The translations under genes were made by a program, and so were the position numbers. From positions 1,178,001 to 1,242,000 of the forward strand of contig CM074131.1 of NCBI GenBank assembly GCA_037178625.1: a stretch of DNA of 64,000 bases. The letters run 5' to 3'. The stretch's first letter is position 1, and the number at the start of each line of letters is the position of its first letter. The notes beneath the pieces are model-generated. The model had not been told where the DNA came from and did not search any database. It saw only the letters and a program-made list of their open reading frames with translations. This stretch comes from Skeletonema tropicum. Taxonomy: Eukaryota; Bacillariophyta; Thalassiosirophyceae; Thalassiosirales; Thalassiosiraceae. Shown here in pieces: positions 48,739 through 60,674 of the stretch.

Positions 48739-50962
48739 CTAACTCACAGGCAACTCATTTTCACCCAGCATTTTGAACAAGCTCGATTGAATTTCTTTCT
48801 GCCGTTTGGACATGTCAGGCAGTGTCGCTCCAGTTTCATCATAGGGAGCAACACTATTATTTTGCTGAGCGCTGTTTCTTGAGACATCCGTACTCGACCG
48901 GCTAAAACAGACTCCAGTCCTCATGATTCAATGATGGAAGAGCAAGCGGTCGTTGTCGATTCTGTTGTTTCTTTCTCTCTTGCGAAGAAGATTGTCCTCG
49001 GCGGATCCTCAGGCAGAAAACCAAGATCTTCCACCTACTTTCCCCCTCCGAAGTTTCAACTGAAGCCGATAAATTTCTCAAATTTTCCGGAGAAAGCCAA
49101 GGTGGAGTAACCAGACTTGTATCGGGCGGTACTATCAGCTCCAAGCTGGCACTCACTTTCATACAACTCTGCAAAAATAACATTGCTCCCTGGATCATAT
49201 ATCGAGGACGAGGACTGTTGTGATCACCATCCACAATGACAAGGTTCTTATCACCGGCGTACTGTCTATGAATAACTTCCGCATGTCGCTTCTTAATAAA
49301 GTCATCATGCTCACCAGCCACAATCATGGCCGGGATGAAACATTTCGGTGCATGACTCACGGGAGAAATATGCTTAATGTTGAATCGTGCCTCCTGCTTC
49401 ACCGAACTCTTGAGCATACGCATCACCATGGACACCACAATTTGTGGCACAGTGTACTCCATGCTGTTTGCCCCGTTCTACTAGCTCTTGCGCCAGTGTT
49501 GCCAAATCAATAAATGGAGAATCTAGAATCATACACGAGATTGTATTATCACGTGATCCATACATGAGTGCCGTGGCAGCACCCATGGATCTTCCCCAGA
49601 GTGCAATACTGGACACTGTTCCGGAGGCACGTAGGTAATTAATGACAGTTTGCAAGTCTTCTCGTTCGTAGTAGCCAAGACTGACAAAGTCTCCTTCGGA
49701 GCGGCCCGAGCCGCAAAAGTCAAATGCCACTACAGTGAGACCTAATGCCAACAAGTGACCTAATTGGGGAATCACTTCTGTTCGAGAGGAAGAGTTCCCA
49801 TGAAGGTAAATCACCACAGGTCGACGTTCCAAATGTCTACTTCTAGGTGATGATGATGATTGTAGTAGGTGCTGCTGCAGCTGATGATTGCATAGGTTCT
49901 TCATCATTCGGTCTTGATAACTTTGCCTCTGGTGAAAAAACAGAGGAACGATGAGGACCAGGAGGTGATATATTATGATCAGTAGTACCATCACTCTGCG
50001 GTTTGGATGATGATGGAGTCGATGACACAGCAGTATCCTCCGTCTCATTTGAATCCGGCATTGTTACGTATAATAACCGTCCCTTTTCTATAGTGTCCAG
50101 ATTGTCATCTTCAGACAACGCACTGCTATTATTTCTGGGTTGTGGAATGAATTGAATTTTACCACGCATGGGTGTTGCATCTGTTGCTTCCGACTCTTGT
50201 CGTTCAAATACAGTCTGTTGCCTTTCCTCTTCTTTCTCGTACATTTACGTCAAATTCATCCCCCCTCATTCCTGCACACGTTGCCACATGCTGCATTCAA
50301 TCAACAATCCACGTTCATTGACCACACCAAAGTCCTTCCGTTCAAATGACTTCCCACAAAATTGGAATTGGTCTGCCCCCAGTGCCTCAAGGGGGTATTT
50401 GGATCGAGGTGGACGAATAATGGCATGGACTAATTCTTGATATCCCTTTTTGGCCATTTGGACGTAGGTCATTTTCTTTTTGTGTTTCCCTGTCTTACTG
50501 GTGTTTGGTTTGGAACTTGTTGTTTTTGTTGTTGTAATGGCAGATGATGCGTTTTTACTATTGGTGCTGTTGGAATTGGAACTTTTACTGGAGAGTGACG
50601 AGCTTTGCCTTTGATGTTGTCCTTTTTTAGTATCATTTTTGATGTTTGCAGCTCCTCCTGTGATGGTATTTTTATTACTAATAGTCTTTGCAGCAGCACC
50701 AGCAGTAGCAGTAGAAGTGGACATAATATGGACAGGTCGAGGAGGCGTAGTCATTTCAACCTGCTCCATCGATTCCGAAATAGCCAGTCTGGTCCGTGGT
50801 GAATTTTCGAATGCAGCGGGAAAGGAGAGTGTGCGTCTATCAACGGTTAATGGAGGTAGGCGGCGTCGAGCGCGGAGGAGGTGGTGGCCGTGGTGGTAGG
50901 GCAACCACCTCTACGCCCTCGTAGGCAAGCTTCTTGTCTACGGCATTGCCAGGAGAAGACAT
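48739..50962 (-). CDS. alpha/beta hydrolase (serine hydrolase), copy 2
   Basis: Paralogue of the gene at 27124-28960. Frame slips resolve by the synonymous rule at 50857-50858, 50274-50275, 50270-50271, 50239-50240, 49863-49864 and 49454-49455, and probably also near 48920 and 49010. ATG at 50962 gives MSSPGNAVDKK. Shared elements are TYVQMAKKGYQELVHAIIRP, VVIYLHGNSSS, FDFCGSGRSEGDF, the elbow GRSMG, VAGEHDDF and the catalytic His in VDGDHNSPRP. A long acidic, Ser-rich insert (50244 to about 49860) sits before the core. The C-terminus, KRQKEIQSSLFKMLG, mirrors copy 1. It has no intron where copy 1 has one. It is likely a membrane-associated esterase. Confidence 0.75.
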
Positions 50963-51476
50963 TTATGTAATAATATTATTGGGAGTAATATTATACGCTG
51001 TGGCTAGCTCGACGGGTCGTATTCTTTCGCATTCGAATGTGTGATCCTCTTTAGTTTCAGTTAGTGGTGATAAAACGGCCGACTTATTTAGTGCTCTCGC
51101 GTGAGAACGGTGGTATTACCTGCTAGCCATGTCACCAGCACCTAGCACTTAGCACCTCTGCTTGGCGTTTGCCTCTCAACAGTCGAATCTTGTGAGGTAA
51201 ATGGTTGCTGGAAATGATTGTCGCAGGAAAGAATATAAGGAATTCAAATTCAAGAATGCGAAAGTTGATATTAGACTATACCTATTTCGTTGGCATCAGC
51301 ACATCTGAGATCCAAGCAAAGAGCAAGGAGCAAAGCAGCAAGCAGGTGCTCTCTATCTCAAGTAGTAAGCTATGCACAGAAGAAGCACAGCAAAAGAGCA
51401 TAATATTATAGCATAGCATGCATCATAGCATGAAGCAGCAACTACAGTTGATGTGGTAGTTGATAGTCGAAACAAA
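50963..51476. other. divergent intergenic region
   Basis: About 510 bp between divergent genes. A Gln/Ser-rich-looking short frame (51205-51411) has no support. The region ends in AGCATAGCATG repeats (51410-51434). Confidence 0.4.
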
Positions 51477-53250
51477 ATGCCAAAACGACAAAAGGAAAAA
51501 CAATATCAATCCGCCCGAGAACATCGGTCCAATCAATCCATCCGTTCCAACACAGGCACATCATCATCCGCAGGTGCACGCCCCCTACCATTCGACTGCT
51601 GTGCACTCACCCTAACTCCCTTCACAACACCCGTCTGCTCTTCCGATGGAGTTATATTTGATAATGCCGCCATTCTCCCCTTTGTAATGAAAAACAAGGT
51701 GGATCCTGTCACTGGGAGACCCATGACGAGTCGAGATTTATTGATGTTGAATATGGACAAGGATGACTCTACTGGCAAATGGCAATGTCCTGTATTGAAT
51801 AAACCGTTTACGGATCGAACTAAGATAGTGGCGATTCGTCAACGTCCACCGGGGAATGAAGCCAATGTGTACTCCTACGAGGCGTATCACGAATTAAATG
51901 TCAAGGCGAAGAACTACATAGATCTAGTGAGTGGATTGAAATTCACCAAGGATGATGTGATTGTATTGCAGGATCCAAATGATGAAAGACACTGCAAATT
52001 AAGAGATATCCAGAATTTTAATCACATCCGTACCCAGCGTGATTCCATCAAAAACACTAACAATCATACTGCAGGAGGTGACTCGGGGAATGTACGACAT
52101 AGTGTCACTGCATCACGAATTATGGACAAGTTGTCCAAAGAGAAACGCAAGAGAGAAAAGGCTGCAGAGGAGGAATCAAAGAAGTTGCTCAAATTGAATA
52201 CTAATGATACTACCTCTTCAAAGAAACAACAACAACAACAACAACAGCAATTGATATACACAGACGAGCTCATAACATCCATCAATCTAACCTCCGGCAA
52301 AGCTTCTGGAAGCTTCACATCCACATCCATGACTGTAACCAATAAAAACACTTCCCGCTTAGCCACCGAAGACTGAAATAATTACATCACAATGTGAACA
52401 ATTGAAACGTCTCAAGAAGAAGGGAACAATTCGCATGTTTACAACTGTGGGTGTAATGGATATTGAAATTCATTGTGATGTAGTGCCACGGACGTCTATG
52501 AATTTTATGTTGTTGGCGGAGAAGGGAGAGTATAATGGGAGTAAGTTTCATAGATCGATTCCTAACTTTATGATTCAGGGAGGCAAGAAGGCTGATAATA
52601 GTAAGGGAAAGGATGATCAGGGGAGCAGTTATTGGGACAAGCCTTTTCAAGATGAGTTTGATGATCGTTTGACTCATTCTGGGCAGGGAGTGCTTTCAAT
52701 GGCCAACTCAGGACCCGGGACAAATGGACGGCAATTCTTCATTACGTACAAATCGTGTTCACATCTTGATCGCAAGCACTCTGTGTTTGGAAAAGTGTTA
52801 CGTGGGTTGGATACCTTGAGACGAATGGAGCAGATACCAACGAATAAGGATGACAAACCTCTGGAGACAGTCAGAATTGAGAGTATTGAAATATTGGACA
52901 ACCCTGTAAGTGAGGCATTGGACTTGGAGAGGAGAAGGATTGAAAAACGAAAGAAGGAGAAACAACAATTGCGAGATTCTCGAAAGTCATCACCTGCTGT
53001 AGGACTGAGCTCAACTGTTTCTTCAAAGGATGCAGCTACTGATAGAGGTAATGTCTTGTCAAAAGAAAGCAGTGATGATGTCGCTTCCGAATCATTTACG
53101 ATTGGAAAGTATCTCAAGGTTGCCAAGAGTGACTCGTCAAAAGCAACGAAGCAAAGGAAGGCGGAGACAAGCACGAATGTAGATGTTGGGATCTCTCGTT
53201 TGCCTCCTCCCCCGAAGAAGACATCATTTGGTGACTTTAGTGGGTGGTAG
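51477..53250 (+). CDS. U-box/RING-type cyclophilin, PPIL2 (Cyp60)-like
   Basis: About 590 residues from the ATG at 51477; one slip at 52373-52374 (Asp GAC/GAT) joins the two halves. Residues about 35-115 form a U-box-like fold: FDCCALTLTPFTTPVCSSDG, then CPVLNKPFTDRTKIVAI. A basic helix and a poly-Gln run follow. The C-terminal cyclophilin starts KGTIRMFTTVGVMDIEIHCD and has KFHRSIPNFMIQGG and GTNGRQFFITY. The usual substrate-binding Trp is replaced by His (SHLDRKHSVFGKV), as is common in this class. PPIL2 proteins are nuclear spliceosome-associated peptidyl-prolyl isomerases with E3 activity. The Lys-rich tail fits nuclear location. Confidence 0.88.
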
Positions 53251-53648
53251 AATTCTATAGTTATGCATAATATCTATAAAGCTCCAGTTAACTTGATTAA
53301 TTGGATTGTTCAATAAGCTAAGGGTCCCTAACAGCATTTTTTAGTCGCGATATAGGTCGCGATGCATATATAGCCGTAGCACAGCAGAGGAAGAATATGC
53401 TACCAATATAATCTCCCAGTCACCTCCTGATCTTCTAGCTTTTACAGCCCGCTTATTATTAGCCTCTTCTCGCCTTCTTCTCACATGCTGCCATTGCTGG
53501 CGTTGCTCTTATTGAGTTGATTGCTGGTCTGCCCTGGGCACTGGGTTTCCTCTCTTCTCTCAAAGACTCGGGTCGCTAAAATTCAAAATCCGCAAGCGCA
53601 AAAGCGACCACACTTCTTCAAATAATAACAAAAGGACGAAACATCATC
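53251..53648. other. intergenic, promoter of the phosphatase gene
   Basis: About 400 bp, no gene. It contains a short palindrome-like TAGTCGCGATATAGGTCGCGA (53342-53362, direct TCGCGAT repeats). Confidence 0.35.
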
Positions 53649-54779
53649 ATGGCAACACCTCATAGTAACAGTGGCGACTTTGGTATCAATACCAATCATC
53701 GGCCTCGCTTATACTCCGACAGCTATTCGCCAACCACTGCTACCACTGGAAAAGGGAAGAAAAACAATAATGACGGAGATGGCAGCAATGATGATGACGA
53801 CGATTATCCTATTCATATCTCCGGTGGCAGCCAAAAGGGACGCCGCAACAATGTACCTCGGTCGCCATTGAGGGCATCTACGGAGCACAACGTGTCTCTA
53901 TTATCTGGCCTAGGCCTGGCGAAATTGTGCTTTAGATCAGTAGCATTTGCGACAATAACTCTTTATGTCCTCAATCAAAAGCATATGCTTCCCAAGCCAT
54001 TGGGAAGTGTCGTTAGTAAAGCTCTGTTTTGGCCCACACTGCCGATAACGGTATCTCGGCGGATTGGAAAATGGACAACGGTGGTAGATAATGCAGTCGT
54101 TCTTGGTGGTGCACCTTTTGGATTCATGAATTATCCAGAAAAGTTACACTCACAATTTCGAGTTAGAGGTGTTGTGAATATGTGCGAAGAATATCAAGGG
54201 CCAGTGAAATCATATCGTCGGCTTGGAATAGAACATTTGCGGCTGCCAACTGTAGATCATTTCGAGCCAAGTGTTGAGGATCTAAAGAAGGCTGTGTCTT
54301 TTATTCAAAAACATGAATCCAGGGGAGACAGAGTGTATGTCCACTGTAGAGCTGGACATGGCCGTAGCGCAGCTGCTGTTTATGCATGGTTATTGTACAA
54401 AGAACCACTTGCAGATCCAATAGAGCTCAATGAAAAGATGTGTGCTTTGAGGAATGTCCGAAAGTCACTGCATTCACAGCCGAATGTGAACAAATTTAGA
54501 ACATGGCTACAAGAAGGTGGCATGGTATCAGATGATAGTGACGACGATGAACAGCAAACAGCACAATCTTCACATCAATATCGAACAAAAAATGACACCG
54601 AAAGAAGTAGAATAGGAACTCATGGAATTGATAGTAATAGGGATAGGAATGTACATCCTGCATCGTTGGGCAGAGTGTTTAGCGACGAAGACTCAACTGA
54701 AGACGACTGGGACTGGAGCAGTGATGAACGTGAACAAGACGAAGACTACTACGACTACGACTCAGAAGATGAGTTCTAA
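53649..54779 (+). CDS. PTPMT1-like dual-specificity phosphatase
   Basis: 376 residues, intact. After a disordered N-terminus, a hydrophobic segment (SVAFATITLYVL, about 98-112) may anchor it to a membrane. The phosphatase domain follows: VVLGGAPFGF, RGVVNMCEEY, a general-acid Asp in TVDHFEP, and the CX5R loop HCRAGHGRSA with nucleophilic Cys at about 236. This matches PTPMT1/plant phosphatidylglycerophosphate phosphatase rather than classical MAPK phosphatases. The expected reaction is PGP to phosphatidylglycerol for cardiolipin or plastid lipid synthesis. The C-terminus is an acidic Asp/Glu/Tyr tail. Confidence 0.82.
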   Translation: MATPHSNSGDFGINTNHRPRLYSDSYSPTTATTGKGKKNNNDGDGSNDDDDDYPIHISGGSQKGRRNNVPRSPLRASTEHNVSLLSGLGLAKLCFRSVAFATITLYVLNQKHMLPKPLGSVVSKALFWPTLPITVSRRIGKWTTVVDNAVVLGGAPFGFMNYPEKLHSQFRVRGVVNMCEEYQGPVKSYRRLGIEHLRLPTVDHFEPSVEDLKKAVSFIQKHESRGDRVYVHCRAGHGRSAAAVYAWLLYKEPLADPIELNEKMCALRNVRKSLHSQPNVNKFRTWLQEGGMVSDDSDDDEQQTAQSSHQYRTKNDTERSRIGTHGIDSNRDRNVHPASLGRVFSDEDSTEDDWDWSSDEREQDEDYYDYDSEDEF

Positions 54780-54781
54780 TG

Positions 54782-56437
54782 CTAAAGAATATGTGTAAAG
54801 TTCATGAATTTGTTTACTTGATAATATGATGCAAAAAAGATTCCAGTCGATAGCATAGAGGTGAGAGAGTAATTGTCATCAATTATCCTCTCCCAAGGAA
54901 AGAGACCCGAAAGCCAAAGAAGCAAGGAAAGACTCAGGAACAAGCTTCTCGCCACGATTGTACAAGCTTGAACCCTAGGAGCATTTTTCACGATCTCTTC
55001 AATGTAAGCCTCAGCCTGCTCCTTGCTCAAGGGCTCAGGACGACTCTCTTTGCTTGTGCTGTCCACCTTGAGCACGACCACTTTGCTCTTATGATTTGTC
55101 TTCGTCATGAGATGTTTGAAAATCTGCTGACGTTGCTTCTTGACTGTGACAGGGATAGGCGAGACCCACTGTTTAGTCTCTTTAATCCAGATCGACGCAC
55201 CAAGAGTAAAAGGATACGATCCATTTTCATCCTTTTCTTTTTTCAAACGTTTCATAATGCGACTGGTGCGTGGATTAGGGTACGGCAAGTCGACAGAGAG
55301 CAACTCTGGATGCCCTTCTTTGACCATACCAGTAGTGTAGAAGAAACACAGGCCATCATTCCAGTCTGCGATTTCGTGGGTGATGACGGGATTATGCTGC
55401 CGGCATCGCTGTTTCATTCGGTGGATTTGAAGCTTCAATGTTTTGAACATGTCGTGGCTCTCTGATCCCCTGGGGAATAAGCGGATTGCCTCTTCACACG
55501 CAGATCCAGCTTGCTCAAGCTGAAGCGTATCGATCATGCATCTAATCATCAACGACCAGGCGGGCTGGCACGTTTGATCCAACGTAATTGTGTACAGAGC
55601 ATCGTGAATAGCGAGATTAAGAATGCTAAATTGCTTATTTGCGCCCATCTGTGAATAGGAATGTAGGAGGTGCTGATGAATAAGAAGACGATTGCATACA
55701 ATAAACTATCATAATATCAACTTTGAGTAACTCATCCAGAGTGTTTCAGCGCGTTGGAAAGAGTACCAATGATTGTAGCAATCTAACTCAAGACAACGTG
55801 TGTACATTGCAACTGCCTGATCAAAGCGCCCTTCTAGTTTGAGCCTGCGGGCCTCGGGAGAAATTGCTACTGCCTCTTCATTCATGCGCGTGGGATCCCC
55901 ATCACTTGTCCCTTTTTGGCGGAGCTGTTTCGCCTCATCAGACCCAGACTCAACTATACTTTCGCCGTTCATCAACGGCTGAATCTTCTTGCAGCAAAGC
56001 TTGTGCCTCGACCAATCTCTTTTCTGACATGTGGCAGAGCAATAGTTCACCAATTGACAACCGGTACAATAAAGAGACTTGGACGGAAGTGTGCCGCAAC
56101 AGAAGCAGCGACGGTTCTTATCGATATCATTACGTTCATACTCTTGACTGAGCAGCTGAGGGAGTGCAAGTTAATTTTGAAGTGAGAAATGAATTATTGC
56201 CGAACAATTGAATTGAATAGAGCATGATGTGTCATGTATGGCAGCACGGAAGATAGGAGTATGTGAGAGGATACTTCTATCTTCTATCGGCGACAAGCAT
56301 AGGCAGTTCACGTGCATGCATGTCATGTGTCTCTCTATATAGAAGCATAATAATAACATAGCTGCGGATATCCTGTAAGTTGCACTCACTTACCTTGTTA
56401 ATGGTGGAGTACTATTGATGCGATGATGATTACCCAT
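54782..56437 (-). CDS. MYND zinc-finger / TPR-like membrane protein
   Basis: Exon 1 56394-56437, intron 56148-56393 (246 bp, GT-AG), exon 2 from 56147 down to about 55740, then a second intron and a last exon ending at 54782. The second donor is unclear because a consensus indel probably lies there. Exon 2 encodes a MYND finger (CFCCGTLPSKSLYCTGC ... YCSATCQKRDWSRHKLCC). Its second half and the start of exon 3 look like TPR helices (EARRLKLEGRFDQAVAMYTR; ACEEAIRLFPRGS). Near the C-terminus are a basic KEKDENG region and a membrane helix (LFLSLSLLLWLSGLF). Function unknown. It overlaps nothing but ends 3 bases from the convergent phosphatase stop. Confidence 0.65.
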
Positions 56438-56798
56438 CAAGATCTGGCTGTGGCATGGAGGAAAGCAAAGATCCTCGAAATCGAAGATTCTGTGTCAGGA
56501 GTCAGGAGAAGGTGAAATCAATCCCATCAAAGCGATAAAACTGGAATCTATGCCCATCGCTTCAAGAAAAGCCATCTGCTGAGAGCAGCTGCTTTTGCTA
56601 ACACACGCCCAGCCAGCCACTTGCAGCCAAAGCGGAACGCCGAAAGTAGAAGTGATGCAACCTGCCAACAAAAGCCAAATCCTAAACTAATCACTTATTT
56701 ATCTAATCAAAAAAAGGATTGGCTTTTTGAACAAACCATATCGAGCGATTGTATGGAGACTATTCAATGGATAACTCTATCCATCATTTACTTTATCC

Positions 56799-57365
56799 AT
56801 GATGCGCAAATTTTCCTTCTTCCCGCTGATCCGGACATTACTTGTGCTGATCTTCATTGCACAGCAAACGGTTGCATTTCCAATGATGAATCTTCGACAA
56901 AGTACCGTCGCCAGAACTATCCATCAACGGACGACGAAATCATATCTATCTGCAGAGAGCAGTGAAGGAAGTCAATTCTTCCAAGACGATGATTGTGAAG
57001 ATCTCTGTGAAGCCTTTGGCGATGAAACTTTGATACCTTCCATTGCAAATAATATACATGAGACTGTACCACCACAACGCAAACGAGTTCCGACGATGAG
57101 GACAATCAAACGCTCTTTATGGTCAGATCCTCAACCAACAATATGTAAATCATGTTCTGGCGTTGGATCTACCTATTGCAGATTTTGCGGAGGTGTATCT
57201 TTCCTGTCAGGAATCGGAGGAGAGACAGATGCATTGTTCATCGATGGCATCGGCAAATCTTGTCCAGTGTGTGATGATGGTAACGAAATATGTCGTGAAT
57301 GTTCTGGAACAGGATACATATTTTCCTGGAAGAGACCAATAGATGATGATTCCTTGCGCCCATAG
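56799..57365 (+). CDS. BSD2-like DnaJ-type zinc-finger protein, probably plastid
   Basis: 188 residues, intact. The N-terminus (LIRTLLVLIFIAQQTVAFPM) is a signal peptide with an AF junction suited to plastid targeting. The C-terminal third has four Cys pairs: CKSC, CRFC, CPVC and CREC, with GVG/GTG spacers (CSGVGSTYCRFCGG; CRECSGTGY). This is the DnaJ cysteine-rich zinc-binding fold without a J domain, as in BSD2 and PSA2. Plant BSD2 assists Rubisco assembly; a plastid folding role is a fair guess. The middle is acidic (DDDCEDLCEAFGDE). Confidence 0.7.
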   Translation: MMRKFSFFPLIRTLLVLIFIAQQTVAFPMMNLRQSTVARTIHQRTTKSYLSAESSEGSQFFQDDDCEDLCEAFGDETLIPSIANNIHETVPPQRKRVPTMRTIKRSLWSDPQPTICKSCSGVGSTYCRFCGGVSFLSGIGGETDALFIDGIGKSCPVCDDGNEICRECSGTGYIFSWKRPIDDDSLRP

Positions 57366-57540
57366 ATTATTGTTGACTGTATGTGTATCATTTGGTAAGA
57401 TTAATTAAGTCAAGTAAGTACAGATTAAAAGCATTTAGTACAACAAGGATAGCACTCGCCACAAGCAATCGCCTGCCGTAGTCGTCCTAGTACCTCTAGA
57501 GAGAAGTATCCTACTGCTACCTCTGCTATGGCACTTCATG

Positions 57541-60450
57541 TCAATAGCATTTAGTACAACAAGGACATTCAACAGCAGCTGGATTTCCCCAACAATCTGC
57601 GGTAAGTACATCCAACAGTAAATCGCAAACGTCTTCTGGTACCATGCCCACCATTTGATTGAATTCAATAGTAAACTCTTTCAAGAAATCAAGATGCTCA
57701 AATTCATAGCCGAGCTGTAAATCTCCAGAGAATAAATTGTTGTTGAAATGAGCTATTTCCAAGTTCTCCATCGACCCCAACCATGATGGAAATGAACCCT
57801 GAAGTCTGTTATTATTCAGATAGAGTTGTTTGAGTTGTGTTAACTGTGACAGGGTCTCACTCAACTCCCCAGAAATCTTGTTGTAAGACAAGTCGAGCAC
57901 TCCAAGGTTCGTGGCCTTCGCGAGCGATGCAGGAATGGTAGAGCTGATATCATTGTTTCTTGCACTTAGCACTTGAAGCTTGGGGTGGTTACCGTAGCTA
58001 ACTGGTATGGCGCCAGTGAGAGAATTCTTATCAAGGTAAAGTTCTCTTAGTCTCTGCGATCCAAATTGAGGTAGGGGACCTTTAAAGAAGTTGTCATCAA
58101 AGTGAGCTGTTTCAAGGAGTATTGCGTCAGAAAAGTTCGGGAGTTCGCCATAAAAGTCATTCTTGTGTAGACGCAAGTTCACCAGTGTCTTCATCATGCC
58201 CATCAATGCAGGTAACGTTCCGCCAATGGCATTGTTATCAATAAGCAACGTGTGGAGGTTGTTGAGGCTGATGAAGGATGTCGGAAAGGCTCCTGTAAAC
58301 CTATTACTGCTCAGCCGCACATAAGAGAGGGTAGGAATACCACCAAGACCATGTGGAACGTGACCACGGAATCGATTGTTCGCTAGATCCAAATTTGCTA
58401 GCTTTGTCAAGCCATCAATGTTGGCTCCGATTTCTCCCGTTAGCTGGTTAGTCACTCACAGAAATCGTGCGCAACTCGTTGAGTCTGGAAAATGTTTCTG
58501 GGATTGGCCCAATAAGCTGATTGCTTCCCAATTCGATTCGACGAAGTGACTCAATGTATCCAATCTCATCGGGTATTGAACCATCAAGGTTATTGGTGAC
58601 AAGATTCAGGTAGGTGAGGGATATGATATTGTTTTCATCCAACTCGCAGTAGACCCCATTCCACAAGCATTCATGACCACTTTTCCAGTTCGTGTTGTTG
58701 AGCCAATTATCACCATTTGTAGAGTAGTATAGGGTTGCGAGAGCATATCTCACTCCCACACGTGCTGGAACTTCAACACTGTACTTTGTCCTATCCTCTA
58801 GCGTCCAGGTCATCGCTTTTGCTTGTGGAGTATCTGAGTTGCTCAAAACATTTGCATCCGGAGTTATTTTTTCAATAATGATCTTATATTCATCAGCAGA
58901 TAGAGGTTGCAATAATGAGCCATCATATCCACCTTGTAAGACTGAGTGATCAATCGGTGGTGGGTTGTGCGGCAGCGGGTAAGTTGGATGAGGTTCCTTG
59001 ATGTGGCTGCTGTCTGGAACATTTTCCTTTATTGTTGCATCAAATACTTCTTCTTCTTCTTTGTTTGAGCCTTCTGCCTTTTCATTCCCATCACTAAAAT
59101 AAAGCGCAGAGCAACCGGCCAAGAACGCAACTACAAGTGTCACAATAATTGCCAACCTTCGTCTATCTCTGTACCAAACTAATTTCTCAATATAATCAGA
59201 ATTTGCATTCCAGTTCTCGCTGGATTCGTTGATTTCATTGAAACTGCAACTATCTACAACCTTCATTTCAATCTCGGAACTTTTTTGGCGGCTAATGACA
59301 CTTTCTTCTTCATCATCGTCATCATGATCACCTAGAGCACTTTCATCTCCCCAATCTATAGAATCACATCGAGTTAAGGATTTTATATTTGCTTCTTTTC
59401 TTCTTCTTCTTCTTTGATTCACTTGATTTGCGTGAATGCGACAAACTTGGCGATTCAGTCATTGCACTATCTGATCTCCCAATACTATTAAGGTTGTAAT
59501 CTTTGGGCAACTCTTTGTCACTACTGCGTGGCTGCATCAAGTTTTGCACCCAACCTCCGAATCCGGTTGGTTTTTTCGTTGCAGAAGTGGATCCTCCGAC
59601 TTGCGTGTAGAATCCTTGCTTGTTGGTCCTTCCACCAGATTGCTTTGATCGTGATGCGTTGACGAGTGCAGCCGGACTCCAAGCGATAGGCCCTGGAACT
59701 TCATCATTCGGATCTAGAGCATTTTCTTCATCAACAAAACTGCCATTATGCTTCGGCTTTTCAAGTTGAGATCTCAGCTCTGCTTCACTCGAGATGGAGG
59801 CTCTTTTGCCATTAGTGTGAGCTTCAAAAAGAGAAGGCTGAAAGACGTTTTGAAATACGGATGATCTCCTTCTACCATCCACATCTATATCTACATCTTC
59901 TTCCTTGTCCTCCTCATGTTTTTGCTGTTTACGTTTCTCTTTTTTGTCCTTCTTCTTTTTCTTCTTTGACTTCCTCTTCTGTTCATAATATTCATCAAGA
60001 ATTACTGCTTCATCTGAATCGAGACGAGAGGGTAGTTGTGATTTCTGACTCAAGCGATTATTTGCCATCTCCAACACATCATAGTATTCTTGATAACGCT
60101 GAGAATGTTCCTGGCGAGGCGAGCGTTCCCCACTATTTGATTCAAGTGGGCTTATTATTTCATGGTCATTGTCGTGTTTCCGCACCGGTTTGAGAATAAA
60201 TGTACTTGCCAAGTCAGCATCTTGTGCAAGAATATTTGCCAAGTCAACATCTTCGACAGGAGGAGTGGATTCTCCACCAGCGTCAGCAGCAGCAGCAGCA
60301 GCAGAGCGAGGCCCAACCGCCGCTGCGGCAGATTCAAAGTATCTGCTTGGTGAGTTCTCAAGCTTCATCGAGTTCATCTTCATAGTCACTGCTACTTGCA
60401 CCACTGGCGGCGTAAGAATACGCGGAGCTTCCACCAAGCGATCGTGCCAT
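57541..60450 (-). CDS. LRR single-pass membrane protein (receptor-like, no kinase)
   Basis: About 970 residues from the ATG at 60450. Slips at 60363-60364 (Glu), 59369-59370 (Ser) and 58456-58457 (Val) are synonymous pairs. Residues 1-430 are charged and likely cytoplasmic, with poly-Ala, poly-Lys (KKKKKKDKKEKRK) and Ser-rich parts. A membrane helix RRRLAIIVTLVVAFLAGCSALYF follows. The extracellular part holds about 11 plant-type LRRs of pattern LxxLxLxxNxLxGxIP, capped by CLWNGVYC at the start and a Cys-rich end (DCWGNPAAVECPCCTKCY). Topology is N-in by the positive-inside rule. It resembles the many diatom LRR receptor-like proteins; the ligand is unknown. Confidence 0.82.
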
Positions 60451-60674
60451 TCTTTAGTAATTTTAAAAGATTAATGATGCGGCGGCAATGCTTCACAGTA
60501 ATAGATTAGAGATCGTGTGAGTGTTCGTGGTTATCGTGGTTGTGGGTTGTGTACTTATGTGTGAATGGAAATCGACAGTGGCAAAAATAAAATCAACGCT
60601 GGAATTTGATGTGTGCATCTGTTTGTGGGCGAGATAGAAACACATAGAAAAGCCCAGTAAAAGATACACATCTT

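Noticed and set aside
59861..60385. Plus-strand frames opposite the LRR gene N-terminus
   Set aside because: Antisense of poly-Lys and poly-Ala codons; low complexity and no start context.
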